DNA of 64,000 bases, taken from assembly GCF_000321225.1 (NCBI RefSeq), contig NW_004450404.1, positions 1,344,269 to 1,408,268 on the forward strand. Direction: 5' to 3'. Source of the stretch: Odobenus rosmarus divergens (Eukaryota; Chordata; Mammalia; Carnivora; Odobenidae). The translations under genes and the position numbers were made by a program. This document shows positions 1-11,105 of the stretch, piece by piece (the stretch's first letter is position 1; each line of letters starts with the position of its first letter). The notes below the pieces were generated by a model. The model had not been told where the DNA came from, did not search any database, and saw nothing but the letters and a program-made list of their open reading frames with translations.

Positions 1-1299
1 GTGCCCAGCCGCCGGGGCCAGGCCAACTCTAGGCCCCGGGAAGCTGGCAGCGTGCTTGGCCCAGCAGTGCAGGATGGAGACTCTTCTCACGCATCATCTT
101 TTCTGAGTTTCAGTTCTGACCCGGACGTTGAGATGAGGTCACGTGAGGCTGCTCCAGAGCCCGTGCTCCTTCTCCCTGAGTGGACAAGAGCTGTTCTCCT
201 TGCAAGTGTCAGGACATGAGTGCTGGGGGAAAGCCAGCGCCCTCCACGGCATGTGGGACTGAGAAACAGGTCCCAGGAGCAAGCCAGCGGCAGAGCTGGG
301 GACCAAGCCCTGTCCGCTTGCCGGCCATGGAAAATTTCAGGTGCAGAAATCACAGGCCATTGAAGCCTCTATCAGAACACGTGGTGTGATGGAGGGCTGG
401 GGGCTCCTTCCAGGTGTGAGAGCATGCAGGGGAATATAGGGTGGCTGTCAGGATGTTTGGCATTTACACATTTCGGGAATTTAGGTCATAAAGCATGAGG
501 GAATGGAAGAACCTCTGAAACCTGCCTCTGTTCAAGAAACAGGGACACATTTTTCAGAAAACCTACTTCCCAAAGCTAACCATTAGCCAAGCCACTGCCA
601 TTTATTGAAAGTGCTGATGTGTCTATTATCCACAGAACTAGCTCTGACCCAAGGCCTTAAGAGGCAGGTGCACTGGCGGGGTGGTGGGGGGGCGAGGAGG
701 GAAAAGGCACAGTGCACGGCACAGGACAGGCTGCACCGGTATGGGCTTGCAAGTGGCTCAGCGCCTCGGCAGCACCCTTAGGTTTTGAGCTGCTTAATAC
801 TTGTGTTCCTGGCCAGATGTGCGGGGTCCACAGAGCAGGGCCACTTCTCTCTCACTGCCTGCTACTGCCCCAGCTCCCAGCACAGTGCCCGGCATCATCA
901 AGTACTTGCTGAAGGCGTGCAGGGGCTCAAAGGCTGGTCCACAGCTTAGCAGGACAGTGTGGGCAAGAGCTCAGCAACCTAAGGTCCAGGTGGCATGGTA
1001 TGACATCACGTGTGGCTTTCCCAAGGTCACAGCTGGAAGACCGGAACAAGGAATGGCCACTTGGCTCTCTGCTGCCTCTCAGCGGCAGGTGGGCCCAAAG
1101 CTGGTGAAAGGTAGCCTCTAGCAGACCAGTTTGCTGAGGGCAAACTCTCCCCTTGTTAGTGGTTCCTGGATTCTGTTATGAAGTCCAGCTACCCTGTTCA
1201 CAGTTCAGCCTAAGGGAAGCTGCAAGAGATACTGAAACTGACCGCGATGGAACTTTCGAGAATACGAAAAATGAATTATTCCTCAATAGGAATGAGAAA
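1..1299. other. Intronic DNA of MAP3K15, no gene seen
   Basis: This is the leftmost part of the intron that follows the exon at 9100-9195. I see no splice-bounded reading frame matching the ASK kinase domain on the minus strand. A weak MIR/L2-like patch may lie near 560-660 (CATTTATTGAAAGTGC). The rest looks like non-repetitive intron. Confidence 0.5.
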
Positions 1300-2800
1300 T
1301 TCTTTGTATTATGGAGCTTTCCACTCTAAAGGCATAAGCTTTAATAGGATTACCTTAGAAGCAGGAAGACCACTTTTTTAAAATTACAGGATCTAGCTCC
1401 CTTATTAAATCTGTTATGAGAATGGTGATTTTGATACAAAATACTAACAACTGTGGCATCACAGAAGTCATAATATTTCCAAGAACATTTGTAGAGCACT
1501 GACCACGTATCAGTCACCCCTGAGCACTTAACAGTGTGACTGCAGGCTGTCCTCACAAACCTCACTGTCCCTTAACACACTCAAGGGCCGTGAGCCCACC
1601 AGCTTTCCCCACGCCACCTGCCCTGGTGTACAGGTCTATACTGACGGCCTCTAAGCCTCTGGCCAACTGTGGGAGTAAAAGAATGATCCAGTGGTCACAG
1701 TGTGGGCTGTGGAGCTTGACAGCCTTGGTTCTCTGCCCAGCTCTCCCACTGCTACGGATTTCCTCCAGCTCTTGACCTTGGCCGGGTCTCCCCACCCGTA
1801 GAACACCACCACTGATAACCACTGATCTGGACGTTCCTTCTCCATGCTGGACATGGATCCCAAGCTTCCTCTTGCACGGATGCATTTCATGGGACAAGAG
1901 ACTCCCACTCTCAAGGGTGATCAGGAGGAATAAATGAGAGCATGTGTACGGCGCCCAAAGCCCCACCGGGTGCAGAGTAAGTGCTCGATGACTGCCAGCT
2001 CTGAGAAGCCAGCCACGCCTTGAGCACTGGGGCCCCTCGTCTTGGCTCACTGCTAGGTCTTCACAGCACAGGCAAAGGGAAGACGCTCGGTCAACCCTGG
2101 TGGGAGAACCCAAGTTCGGGCTGTGCAGATGCCCTTGGGCCCCTGGAGGAGAGCAGCTGAGTCACCAGGAGCCCCCGAGGCGGGCCCTTCCGAGTCCCAG
2201 GACGTCTGGGACACAGCACTGCTGCTGCGGCCACCTCTACTGCTCGTTCTGGAGGCCCCTGGGGCCTGCTGGTCCTCCAGGAGGCGGTGGGCCACCAGGC
2301 TCGGCTGGCAGGCCCGGAGTGCCCTCGCCAGGTGGGACACCGCCGCGGCCTCCCTCTCGGCGCCCTTCCAGTCTCTCAGCGACTCCCTCACCCACTCCGT
2401 GGGGTTGTGGGGATAGTTCCCCGTGATGGCATCGATCGTGGCGTCACACAATTTTCAGGCGCGGGGCCGGTCTTCTCCAGTCGTACCCCACATTATCACA
2501 CATGCTGTCAAATGCAGCGCGCAGGTCTCGCCCCTCCGGCGGGGCCCCGGCGTCGTGCAGGCACCACCGTAGCAGCAGCCCTGGGCGCGCCGGGCCCAGT
2601 GCCTTCCGCCCGAGCAGCACGGAGCAGGGGTCCAGGCCGCCCGGCACGTGCTCCAGCTTCCTCTCGCGCACGTGGCCCTGGCACAGCAACTTGAGCTCGG
2701 TCAGCTCGCCGCTGGGCCCACTGGCCCACGCCGCAGACAGCGGCGCCAAGCGGGGGGGGGGGGGGCAGCCTGACGCTGCCGGCTGCTCCCCCTCCTGTGC
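1300..2800 (-). pseudogene. FADD: FADD processed retropseudogene, near full length, disabled
   Basis: The minus strand carries a degraded cDNA copy of FADD, the adaptor joining death receptors to caspase-8 through a death-effector and a death domain. The effector-domain part is readable from about 2757 (GELTELKLLCQGHVRERKLE, then HVPGGLDPCSVLLGRKALGP). About 17 codons are missing before RDLRAAFDSMCDNVGYDW. A frameshift follows RLKI near 2450. The death domain then continues as DAITGNYPHNPTEWVRESLR and AVSHLARALRACQPSLVAHR to about 2180. The region homologous to the 3' UTR runs on to about 1300, with recognisable blocks (GTATTTTGTATCAAAATCAC near 1437, CTAAGGTAATCCTATTAAAG near 1350) and an ATTAAA signal at 1340-1345. 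The two FADD exons are joined with no intron. The start codon is lost inside a G14 run on the plus strand (2752-2765). No functional protein is expected. Confidence 0.92.
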
Positions 2801-2821
2801 CCTGTGCTGCAGCCATGAAAG

Positions 2822-3030
2822 AGTATTTTTTACATTTAAATTCACTTAATTAACATATAGTGTATCATGAGTTTCATAGGGAGAGTTCAGTGATTCATCA
2901 TTTGCATAGAACAGGGCTCATCCCGTCCCTCCTCAATGCCCATCCCCCAGTTACCCCATTCCCCATCTCCCCTCTAGCAACCCTCAGTTTGTTTCCTATG
3001 GTCAAGAGTATTGTTAAATATAAAAGATTT
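2822..3030 (-). mobile_element. L1 3' end fragment abutting the FADD copy
   Basis: Read on the minus strand this is the carnivore L1 3' tail: GGAAACAAACTGAGGGTTGC, the GGGAGATGGGGAATGGGGTA segment, the TGATGAATCACTGAAC-like block and a final ATTTAAATGTAAAAAATAC. It ends within a few bases of the 5' end of the FADD retrocopy, in the same orientation. Confidence 0.8.
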
Positions 3031-3614
3031 TCACACACAAAAATGGGACATTTTCTTGAAGCATCAAAGACACAAATTACACAAGTAATTTTTTCCATGT
3101 TGCAGGTCTTCTGTGACTCACCTCTAAGGTGTCCCCATCGGTGTCCCCCTCCAGCTCCACTGTACTGCCCACTGAGTTGCTTATCATCTCTTTAACCAAA
3201 GAGCAAAACCTAGAACAGCAAATGTCACAAAGATGCTAATTATCATCACTCATGTTCCCTGCATTTAACTTAGCCTTATTATATTAAACCGTGATTAAAT
3301 ACACCCCGAGTTTTTACAAGTTCATGGAACAATCAATCTACTCCTTGATTTGACATAGCACTTTAATGGTTACCTTATCTAGTTCAAATATTCATGTGAT
3401 ACTTGAATCTCCTCTATACAGTAGCCCCATCGACTGGTTGGTCAACTGAGGCTTGAACATCTCCAGTGACAGAGAACTCATTACCTCACAAGGTTGCTCA
3501 TTCTGTGGACAACTTGATGAGAAATGCTTTATTATATCGAACTAAGACTTCATTCATGTGGGTTCCATCCATGGACTGCTTAGAATTAATCCCTCTTCTA
3601 TGGAACAGCCCGTT
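3031..3614. other. Intronic stretch; possible very old LINE at 3430-3614
   Basis: Nothing gene-like is seen. The words CAACTGAGGCTTGAACATCT and ACTCATTACCTCACAAGG resemble an ancient CR1/L3-type repeat that may continue past the SINE at 3633, but this is recognition by eye only. Confidence 0.35.
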
Positions 3615-3632
3615 AGAAATGTACATAATTTT

Positions 3633-3808
3633 TTTTAAAGATTTTTATTTATTCATGAGAGACAGAGAGAGGGAGAGAGAGAGAGAGGCAGAAGGAGAAG
3701 CAGGCTCCCAAGGAGCAGGGAGCCCGATGCGGGACTCGATCCCAGGACTCCGGGATCATGACCTGAGCCGAAGGCAGACGCCCAACCGTCTGAGCCACCC
3801 AGGCACCC
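3633..3808 (-). mobile_element. Carnivore tRNA-derived SINE
   Basis: Reverse-oriented SINE: T-run, AAAGATTTTTATTTATTCAT, a GAGA-rich stretch, and the tRNA-like head at the right end (TGAGCCACCCAGGCACCC). It lies between 18-bp copies of AGAAATGTACATAATTTT at 3615 and 3809. Confidence 0.95.
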
Positions 3809-3826
3809 AGAAATGTACATAATTTT

Positions 3827-4215
3827 ATTAAACCCTGTAAATCTTTCTTCCTTGTTCCTTCAGTGTTTCCTCCAGGACTTGTTTTTAAGTCACTCCACTA
3901 AAAGGTCATTGTTGAAAGGTGTCGCCTTATTATTCTTCAAGTCTGGCCCTACGACCGGTGTTCAGAGGTGATCTCATCGGTGCTAAGGAGAGTGAGACAC
4001 CCATCTCTCAAGCTGTAGACACTCTCATGCTTAGTGCAAAATAAGGTCTTGTGGAAGGAGAGGGTGGGGAGGAAATGAAGAAGGTGGCCTCGTCATTCCA
4101 TTGACACAGATCAAGCTTACTATCAACTGTTACCCACAGGTCTTTCTCACAGATGCTGCTGGGCTACATCAGCCACTTCTTAGACTCGTGAGGTTGTTTT
4201 ACATACAAGCAATTT
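3827..4215. other. Intronic stretch, nothing recognised
   Basis: No open splice-bounded frame and no repeat that I can name. Confidence 0.4.
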
Positions 4216-4230
4216 GATTTGCAACATTTT

Positions 4231-4436
4231 TTTAAAAGATTTTATTTATTTATTTGACAGAGAGAGAGAGAGAGAGAGTGCGCGTGAGAGGGAACACAAG
4301 CAGGGGAAGTGGGAGAGGGAGAAGCAGGCTTCCCGCCAAGCAGGGAGCCCGACATGGGGCTCAATCCCAGGACCCTGGGATCATGACCTGAGCCGAAGGT
4401 AGTCGCTTAACCAACTGAGCCACCCAGGTGCCCCGT
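4231..4436 (-). mobile_element. Carnivore tRNA-derived SINE
   Basis: Full-length reverse copy with AAAGATTTTATTTATTTATT, a (GA)n stretch and the head ending CACCCAGGTGCCCC. Slightly diverged target duplications GATTTGCAACATTTT (4216) and GACTTGCAAAATTTT (4437) flank it. Confidence 0.93.
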
Positions 4437-4654
4437 GACTTGCAAAATTTTTAGTCAGTATTTTCCTGCAAGATGGCAGGGAAGAATACTGTACACTTGA
4501 AGATAATTCCCACAAAACGTTAAAATGTTCTTTTCTGTAACTAATCCATTCTACCTTTGCTTCTTTTCATGTTTGAAAGCTGTGAAACACAACAGTCAGG
4601 ATTCTTAAGAGACGTGTGGTATGAACTTACCAGAATAACTAAAATTTACGGGAC

Positions 4655-5240
4655 ATTATCACTTGTTAAAAATGTGGAGCAAGTGGAATTCTCATACGCT
4701 ACTGGTGGAAGTGGAAAGTGATGCAGCCACTTTGGAAAACTACTGGTGGAGTTAAGCAAAGGCAAACGGAGAGCTGCCCCCAATTGCAGTAACCCCACAT
4801 TCTAGGTGTATACACAACAGAAATCAATGTGCATGCTCACCAAAAGGCATGTACAAGAATGTTCACAGTTTTATTCCAAATAGCCCCAAACTGGAAACAA
4901 CCCAAATGTTCACCAACAGAGCAGATACACTGCTATACTTCCACATAATGAAACATGACACAGCAATATAAAGGATGAGCTGATACATACATCATGGCTA
5001 AATCTAATGGATATTATTTTAAGAAACGTGAGTGAGAAAACAAAGTACATACTTCAGGATTCTATTTATTTGAAGGTCAAGAACAGGCAAAGTTGACCAC
5101 TGGTGATAGAAATCAAAATAGTTAGCACTGCAGGGGGTGAATGACTGGAAAGGGGCATGAGGCACCTGCTGGGGTGGGGGTAAACCTAAGTGCACTTTAC
5201 ACACTTCACTGGTATGTATGTTACACCTCAAAAAATTATT
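4655..5240 (+). mobile_element. L1 3' portion, old
   Basis: Diverged L1 text: GGTGGAAGTGGAAAGTGATGC, TTTATTCCAAATAGCCCCAA, CTGGAAACAACCCAAATGTT, and the terminal GGTATGTATGTTACACCTCA. No intact frame. Confidence 0.75.
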
Positions 5241-5773
5241 TAGGCGTATGGCAAAAAGAAAGGCAATGAGGACGGAGGGAGGGTCAGAAAGGTCAACTTT
5301 GTGGTGAAGGGATATTCTGCCTCATCTTTGGCAGCAGTTTTTCTAAGTTGAAGACTGTGATCCAAGGGTCCCCTAGTCTGATATTCTGTCCGATTTCCAA
5401 ATATGATGTCATAATGAGTGCCTGAGACATACTGAATTAGAACGTTCTCAAACCACATGATACAAACACTGAACAAACCAGTAGTAAAGAGCACTTCCTC
5501 AACCTGATAAAGGCCATCTATGAAAACCTGCTGGCAACATCATGCTTCCTGATAAAAGACGGACTGGATGCTTTCCCCCTAAGATCAGGAACAAGACACA
5601 ACGTCCTGCTCTTGCCACTTCTATTCACCACGGTACTGGAGGGCCTGGTCAGACAGGTAAGAAAAAGAAAGACATCTACACTGGAAAGGAAGCACTTTAA
5701 TGATCTCTGTCGGCAGCACACATAACCTTATATACAGAAAATCTTAAGGAATTCAATAAAAAGTATGAGAAGT

Positions 5774-5881
5774 AGGGCGCCTGGCTGGCTCAGTTGGTAG
5801 TGTGTGACTCTTGATCTCAGGGTCATGAGTTTGAGCCCCACACCGGGCAGAGAGTTTACTTAAAAAACATAAAATACTAGT
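5774..5881 (+). mobile_element. Short-type tRNA-derived SINE
   Basis: Head GGGCGCCTGGCTGGCTCAGT, then TCAGGGTCATGAGTTTGAGC and AGAGAGTTTACTTAAAA, with no pyrimidine-rich middle. Flanks AAAAAGTATGAGAA (5758) and AAAAAGTATTAGAA (5882) look like target duplications. Confidence 0.8.
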
Positions 5882-6606
5882 AAAAAGTATTAGAACTAAT
5901 AAATGAATTCAGCAAGATTGCAGGATACTAAATATATAAAAATCAAGCATATTTCTATATACTGGCCATGAACACTCTGAAAATGAAACTAAGAAAACTC
6001 TATTTATAATAGCATAAAAAAATACCTAGGTCTATGTTTAAAACAAAAGACATATGAAACTTATACTCTGAAACTGCAAAAAACCGTTGTAAGAAATTAA
6101 AGAAGACCTAAACAAATGGACAGCTATGCCATGCTCTGGGATCGAAGGTTTACTATGGTTAGAATGACACTGCTCCAATTGGTCTACATCTCCATGGCAA
6201 TCCCTGTCAAAATCATAGCTGCCTTTTTTGGAGAAACTGACAGATTCTAAAATTCACATGGAAATGCTAGGAAACACACTAACCAAAGCAATTATTAAAA
6301 GCAAGAACAACGTTGGGAGGACTCACATTTCCTGATTTCCTAACTTACTATGAAGCTACAGTAAGAAAGAAAAATGTGGTACTGGTGTAAGGACAGACAT
6401 ACAGAGCAAGGGAACAGAAGTATAATTCCGGAAATAGACTCTTACATTTATGGTCAACCGATTTTCTAAGACTGCCAAGACCATTTAGTAGGAAAAAGAA
6501 GAGTCTTTTCAACAAATGGGCTGGATCGACCACATATCCACATGCAAAAGAATGAAGCTGGACCCCTACTTCACACCATATACAAAAATGACCTCAAAAT
6601 CATCCG

Positions 6607-6794
6607 GGGGGGGGGGGCCCGGGAGGCTCAGTCGTTAAGCGTCTGCCTTCGGCTCAGGTCATGATCCCAAGGTCCTGGGATCGAGCCCCGCATCGGGCTC
6701 CCTGCCGGGAAGCCTGCTTCTCCCTCTCCCACTCCCCCTGCTTGTGTTCCCTCTCTCGCTGTGTCTCTCTGCCAAATAAATAAATTAAAAAAAA
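6607..6794 (+). mobile_element. Carnivore tRNA-derived SINE with G-run 5' end
   Basis: Complete SINE with GGCTCAGTCGTTAAGCGTCT and CTTGTGTTCCCTCTCTCGCT. The usual GCGCCTGGGTGG start is replaced by a run of about 12 G. It sits inside the L1 ORF2 remnant, next to AAAATCAACC-like flanks. Confidence 0.9.
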
Positions 6795-7100
6795 AAAATC
6801 AACCAGAGACCTAAATCTAAGAGCTAAAACTCTAACAAGAAAACAAACACCATACAGAACCTTGGGTCAGGCAACACCTTCTTAGGTGATCCCCAAAACA
6901 CAAATGACCAAAGAAAAAACAAACTGAACTGCATCAAAATATAAAGCTTATGTACCGCGGAGGGCCCCATCGACAGTAACAAACCACCCACAGAATGGGG
7001 GCGGGGGAAATTGTGTGCAAATCACACATCTGATCAAGGGCTTGTATCCAGAATATATTAAGGATTCTCAAAACCATTAACAGAAATACAAATAACCCAA

Positions 7101-7960
7101 TTATAAATGGGCAGTTTGGAGAAGACTGGCAACCACCACCTTCACCAGGTGAGCCAAGTTAATTTCACCAGGCACGAGACAAAGATGCCATACGGATCCT
7201 GACGTGGCGCGTGAGAAGGACAGGATATCACTTCTGTGCTGTTCCTTCCCGAAATGCATGGCGCTAATGTAATCAGGAGGAAACAGCAAACAAACCCCAA
7301 CTGACAGCCTACACAACTTCAACTGCCTGTGCTCTTTGAAAGCATTGAGTCAAGACAGACAAAGCAGCACTGATGAAGATAAACGGGGACCACACACATA
7401 TGACCATTAAATGTAACACATGATCCTGGCCTGGATGGTGGGGCAGAGAAAAAAATCTTGTGTTTTGCTGTAAAGGACATTAGTTGGACAGTAAGTCAAA
7501 TGTGGATAAGGTTTGTAGATTACAGAGCCTTATCAGTCTTAATTTCCTGATTAGATAACTGTGCTGTGATTATGTAAGTGAATGTTGTTCTTAGGAAATA
7601 TGCACTAAAGTAGTGAGAGGTAATGAAGCATTATGTCTACAACTCACTCCTGAGTCCAGAACAAAAATAATCATATGCATATGGAGTGAAGGTAGATCAA
7701 GTGTGGTAAAGGGTTAACACTGGGGAATTCTGGGTGAAACACGTATGGAAATTCTTTGTACTGTTTTTCTCCAATTTTTTATTAATTAAAAACATTTTTT
7801 TTTTTTTTTTTAAATTTTAAGTAGGCTCCACACCCGTTGTGGGGCTTAAACTCACAACCCTGAGATCAAGAGTTGCATGCTCTACTGAGCCGGCCAGGCG
7901 CCCCTCTGAAACTTTCTTGTAGCTCTGAATATTTTCCAAAATAAGAGGTTAAAAAAATTC
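7101..7960 (+). repeat. Old interspersed repeat, family unassigned, split by a SINE
   Basis: The text (GACATTAGTTGGACAGTAAG, GCCTTATCAGTCTTAATTTC, CTGATTAGATAACTGTGCTG, later TATTTTCCAAAATAAGAGG) is that of a common mammalian repeat with an L1-like 3' end, but I cannot name the family. It appears to interrupt the L1 sequence on both sides. Confidence 0.5.
7795..7903 (-). mobile_element. Short-type tRNA-derived SINE
   Basis: Reverse copy: T-run, AATTTTAAGTAGGCTCCACA, GGCTTAAACTCACAACCCTG, GAGCCGGCCAGGCGCCCC. It belongs to the class without the pyrimidine tract. Confidence 0.8.
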
Positions 7961-7964
7961 TTTT

Positions 7965-8800
7965 AATTGGGTGAAGGATTTGAGCAGATAGTTCTCCAAA
8001 GAAGATATATAAATGGCCAGTAAGCTCATGAGAAGATGCTCAGTATCATCAGTCATTAGGGAAATGCAGATCAAAACCACAGTCACATCCTACCTAACGC
8101 CCACTAGGACGGCTGGAGGCACAAGGACACACAATAACGCGCGCAGTAAGGACGGGGAGAAGTCAACCTTCATACGCTGCTGCTGACAATGTAAAACTGG
8201 ACCACAGTCTGGCAGTTCCTCAAAGGTTAAACACAGAGTTACCTAAGACCGAGTAATTTAGCTCCAAGAGGAATGTAAACACAGGGCCACACAAAACCTG
8301 GCACGTGAACGTTCTAGTAACATTATTCGTAATAGCCAACAAGTGGAACCAACCCAGATGCCTCTCAACCGAATAGATAAATCAAGTCTGTCTGTACAAT
8401 GGAAGGGTGACAAGCCACAACAGAAACAAGGTCCTGATACAGCTACGGCACAGGTGAACCTTGAGAGCATTATAACAACTAAACAATGTCAGACACAAAA
8501 GACTAAATATGGTATGATTCCGTTTATATGAAACGTCAAGAATAGGCAAATCCAGAGAGACACAGAGTAGATTAGATTTTGCGCAAGGCTGGGGTGGGGG
8601 GATTAGGTTGAGAGAAAATGGGGAGTAACTGGTAATGGACACTGGGCTTCTTTTGGGAGTCATGAAAATATTCTAAAGTTAGACTGTGGTGATGGTTGCA
8701 AAACCGTGAATATACTAAAAAAGACTGAATCGTACACTCTCAATGGGTGGACTGCATGGTATGTGAATTATACCTCAGTGAAGCTGTAAAAGTAACTTTC
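7965..8800 (+). mobile_element. L1 3' portion
   Basis: Ordered L1 words: AGAAGATATATAAATGGCCA, AAATGCAGATCAAAACCACA, GAATAGGCAAATCCAGAGAG, TGGGTGGACTGCATGGTATG and TATACCTCAGTGAAGCTGT. Probably part of the same ancestral L1 as 5395-7100. Confidence 0.75.
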
Positions 8801-8880
8801 TGTAAGTTAAAATTTCAGGAAAGGCAGCATATCAAATAAATATTCTTCCCAACAAAGACCCTTTAAAATTGATTTGCCAT

Positions 8881-9046
8881 GGGAGCGCCTGGGTGGCTCA
8901 GTCGTTAAGCGTTTGCCTTGGGTCCTGGGATCGAGCCCCGTATTGGGCTCCCTGCTTGGCAGGAAGCCTGCTTCTCCCTCTCCCACTCCCCCTGCTTGTG
9001 TTCCCTCTCTCTCTCTGTCAAAATAAATAAATAAAATCTTTAAAGA
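8881..9046 (+). mobile_element. Carnivore SINE with internal deletion, beside a MAP3K15 donor
   Basis: Starts GGGAGCGCCTGGGTGGCTCA. The middle jumps from GTTTGCCTTG to GGTCCTGGGATCG, losing the GCTCAGGTCATGATCCC block. Target duplications AAAATTGATTTGCCAT occur at 8865 and 9047. It is antisense to MAP3K15 and starts 53 nt into the intron after the exon at 9100. Confidence 0.95.
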
Positions 9047-9099
9047 AAAATTGATTTGCCATAATTACATCACAATCCCCTGAATCAGCTGTAACTCAC

Positions 9100-9195
9100 C
9101 TATTACACTGGTCTTCGGTAGAAAAGTAGATTTGAAAGTCATCGGAATTATCGTGGACATAAAGAAAACAACACCGCTCATCAAACTTGGATATG
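9100..9195 (-). CDS. MAP3K15: MAP3K15 exon j (96 bp): PH-like domain, last visible exon
   Basis: The acceptor CAATTTTACAG is followed by C, completing a Ser codon. The exon reads ISKFDERCCFLYVHDNSDDF, then QIYFSTEDQCN, plus AG of an Arg codon at a GTGAGT donor. The SKFDERCCFLYVHDNSDDFQIYF block is nearly invariant in ASK kinases and forms the end of the PH-like fold. About 40 more residues would be expected before the glycine-rich loop of the kinase domain, but no exon carrying them appears between 1 and 9099. A carnivore SINE sits 53 nt inside the following intron. Confidence 0.95.
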
Positions 9196-11105
9196 CTGTA
9201 AAATTGGAAAAACATAAGGCAGCTTACATAGAAGTTATGATGTCACTTATACATTTTTGAGAAAAATCTAGTCATAGATTTTCTTCCATTTTTACAAATT
9301 TGAAAGATTCATTGTTTTAATCACTACTCCCCAAATTTGACTATTTCTCTACAAAATTTAAATAGCAGGGACATTTATCTTGTGTATGTTTGAGTTTGTA
9401 TTCATCAAACGACTTTCATTTGTATGGAGAACTTACCATAGGTACAGCACTAAGCAAAGCCTAGAGCAGCAAGAAAGGGAAATCAATATGGTCTCTGTCC
9501 TCAAGAATTTATAATTTCACACACAAGACAGGAAGCATATTTGTGAAATAATGTATTATGGTATCTAAGGAATTTCAAGACTTGAAAAATATCAGGACAC
9601 ACTATTTGGGGCCACACAAGGGAGGTAGAAATACACATGGCATCTTAGCTCAAGAAAGGCCATTACAGGTTATCTGGTCCTTTTCCCTCTAAGGTCAGGA
9701 CCTGACTCTACAGCACCTCACTCAATATTCCGCTTTCCTGGACATACCTGGAGACAGAAAATCACCATACTCCATTTGCTGATGGATTTTACTGCTCGAA
9801 AGTTATTTACCTACACTGGGCCAAGCCTACACAATGGCCCTCATTTTGCCAAGTGGCACCACGGAAAAGCCTAAATTCCCTTCAAACAAATGATGCCACT
9901 TTATCTTCCCCTAAGTCATCTCTCCCTGAGATCCATAGTTTCTTTAGCCATTCTTCATGTGTCAGGGATTACATGACAAATACTTAGTTGAAAGAGCAAC
10001 AGGGTGATTTAAAAATAATGAAAACTGGGTTATACATAAGTTTTGGAAACAAATTTGTAAAGAAACTATCACAGTTATTTGGGTAGCACTTTGTTCAACA
10101 TGTGCTCTTTATAGCACATTGGTTCCAGGGTCTGATTCACCCCAGGTCCTTTGCACGTCCCTGTTGATGGTTGAATGGCAGCAAGAGGTAGCTATATGAG
10201 AAGGCACAAACAAAAGGTTCTTGACTACATATTCTCATACCACTTAGTTTCTGGAGTATTCAGTTTTTGAAAATGTTCAACACTGAATTACATTTTTGCA
10301 TCAGTATTACTCAAATACACTACTATTCTTAAATTATTTCCCTCCCTTTAAAGTGACAAAAATATTATTCTAATTTAAACAGTGCTGTGTCTACAACAGG
10401 ATCATACCATGTCTGAAGGTAAAAGGCGATTCAACAGTGGCCTGTGGTCTTACAATCAGATAAAGAACATACAGTTCTAATCCAAGCCCTTCATTTAATG
10501 GAAACTATGAACAGAGTCCTGGGGAGGCTAAGTTATTCTGTCAAGGTTAAACAGTGAAAGAGGGATTACAATTCACATCTGCTTCAGAGCTGCTCCCACC
10601 GTTGGATGTGCTGGTAGGTGAGGCTCAAAGTGTAGCCACAAGGGTCGCCAAATGGTCACCACCCCTGATCCAAAGAGCAAGCACCATAGCCCTCCTTGGA
10701 CTACACCACCTGCTCCCCAAATGAGAACAATGCCCTTGGCTCCATTACTGTACTCAGGAGACCCCAACCGAGTGTCATTACCAAGTAATTCCTTCAGTTA
10801 CTGGGATTCTGGGGTTCCCTGAGCACTTGAACATCCATGGTTCAAAGAAGAAATGCCTTCTCTTTCTACAGATCTAACTTCATTTTTTAAAAAAAGTTTG
10901 AGACAAGAGAGTTTAGTCTATTGGATACCAAAAAAAGCTTCTCTGTTACAAGCCAAGAAGCCCTTATTAGCAGCACACGAACAAGCTCAGGATTCTGATA
11001 AAAATGAGAATATCACATCTTATAAATAAGTGGAAACATTAAAGTAAAACGCTGTCATCATTATTTGTATTAAAAAAATAATTCCATTTTCCCTTATGTT
11101 CTTAC
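9196..11105. other. MAP3K15 intron, nothing recognised
   Basis: AT-rich 1.9-kb intron between exons i and j. I see no SINE, no clear LINE and no second gene. Confidence 0.5.

Larger units (their letters stand above)
5395..7100 (+). mobile_element. L1 ORF2 remnant, interrupted by two SINEs
   Basis: ORF2-type blocks run in order: the reverse-transcriptase region around 5510-5640 (GAAAACCTGCTGGCAACATC), 5900-6340, and GGTCAACCGATTTTC to AATGACCTCAAAATC near 6450-6600. The last block resumes after the SINE at 6795. Stops and indels break the frame throughout. Confidence 0.75.

Noticed and set aside
1562..2113. 183-codon minus-strand open frame
   Set aside because: It falls in the part of the FADD retrocopy that corresponds to the 3' UTR, so it has no coding meaning.
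2053..2850. GC-rich block with overlapping frames on both strands, like a CpG island or first exon
   Set aside because: The sequence matches a decayed FADD cDNA copy on the minus strand. The GC content is inherited from FADD exon 1, and no promoter or splice donor is evident.
5395..8800. L1 sequence as an active element
   Set aside because: The frame is broken many times, split by SINEs and lacks a 5' UTR.
1..9099. Possible exons of the MAP3K15 kinase domain
   Set aside because: I looked on the minus strand for the segment leading to the glycine-rich loop and found nothing. These exons must lie left of the window.
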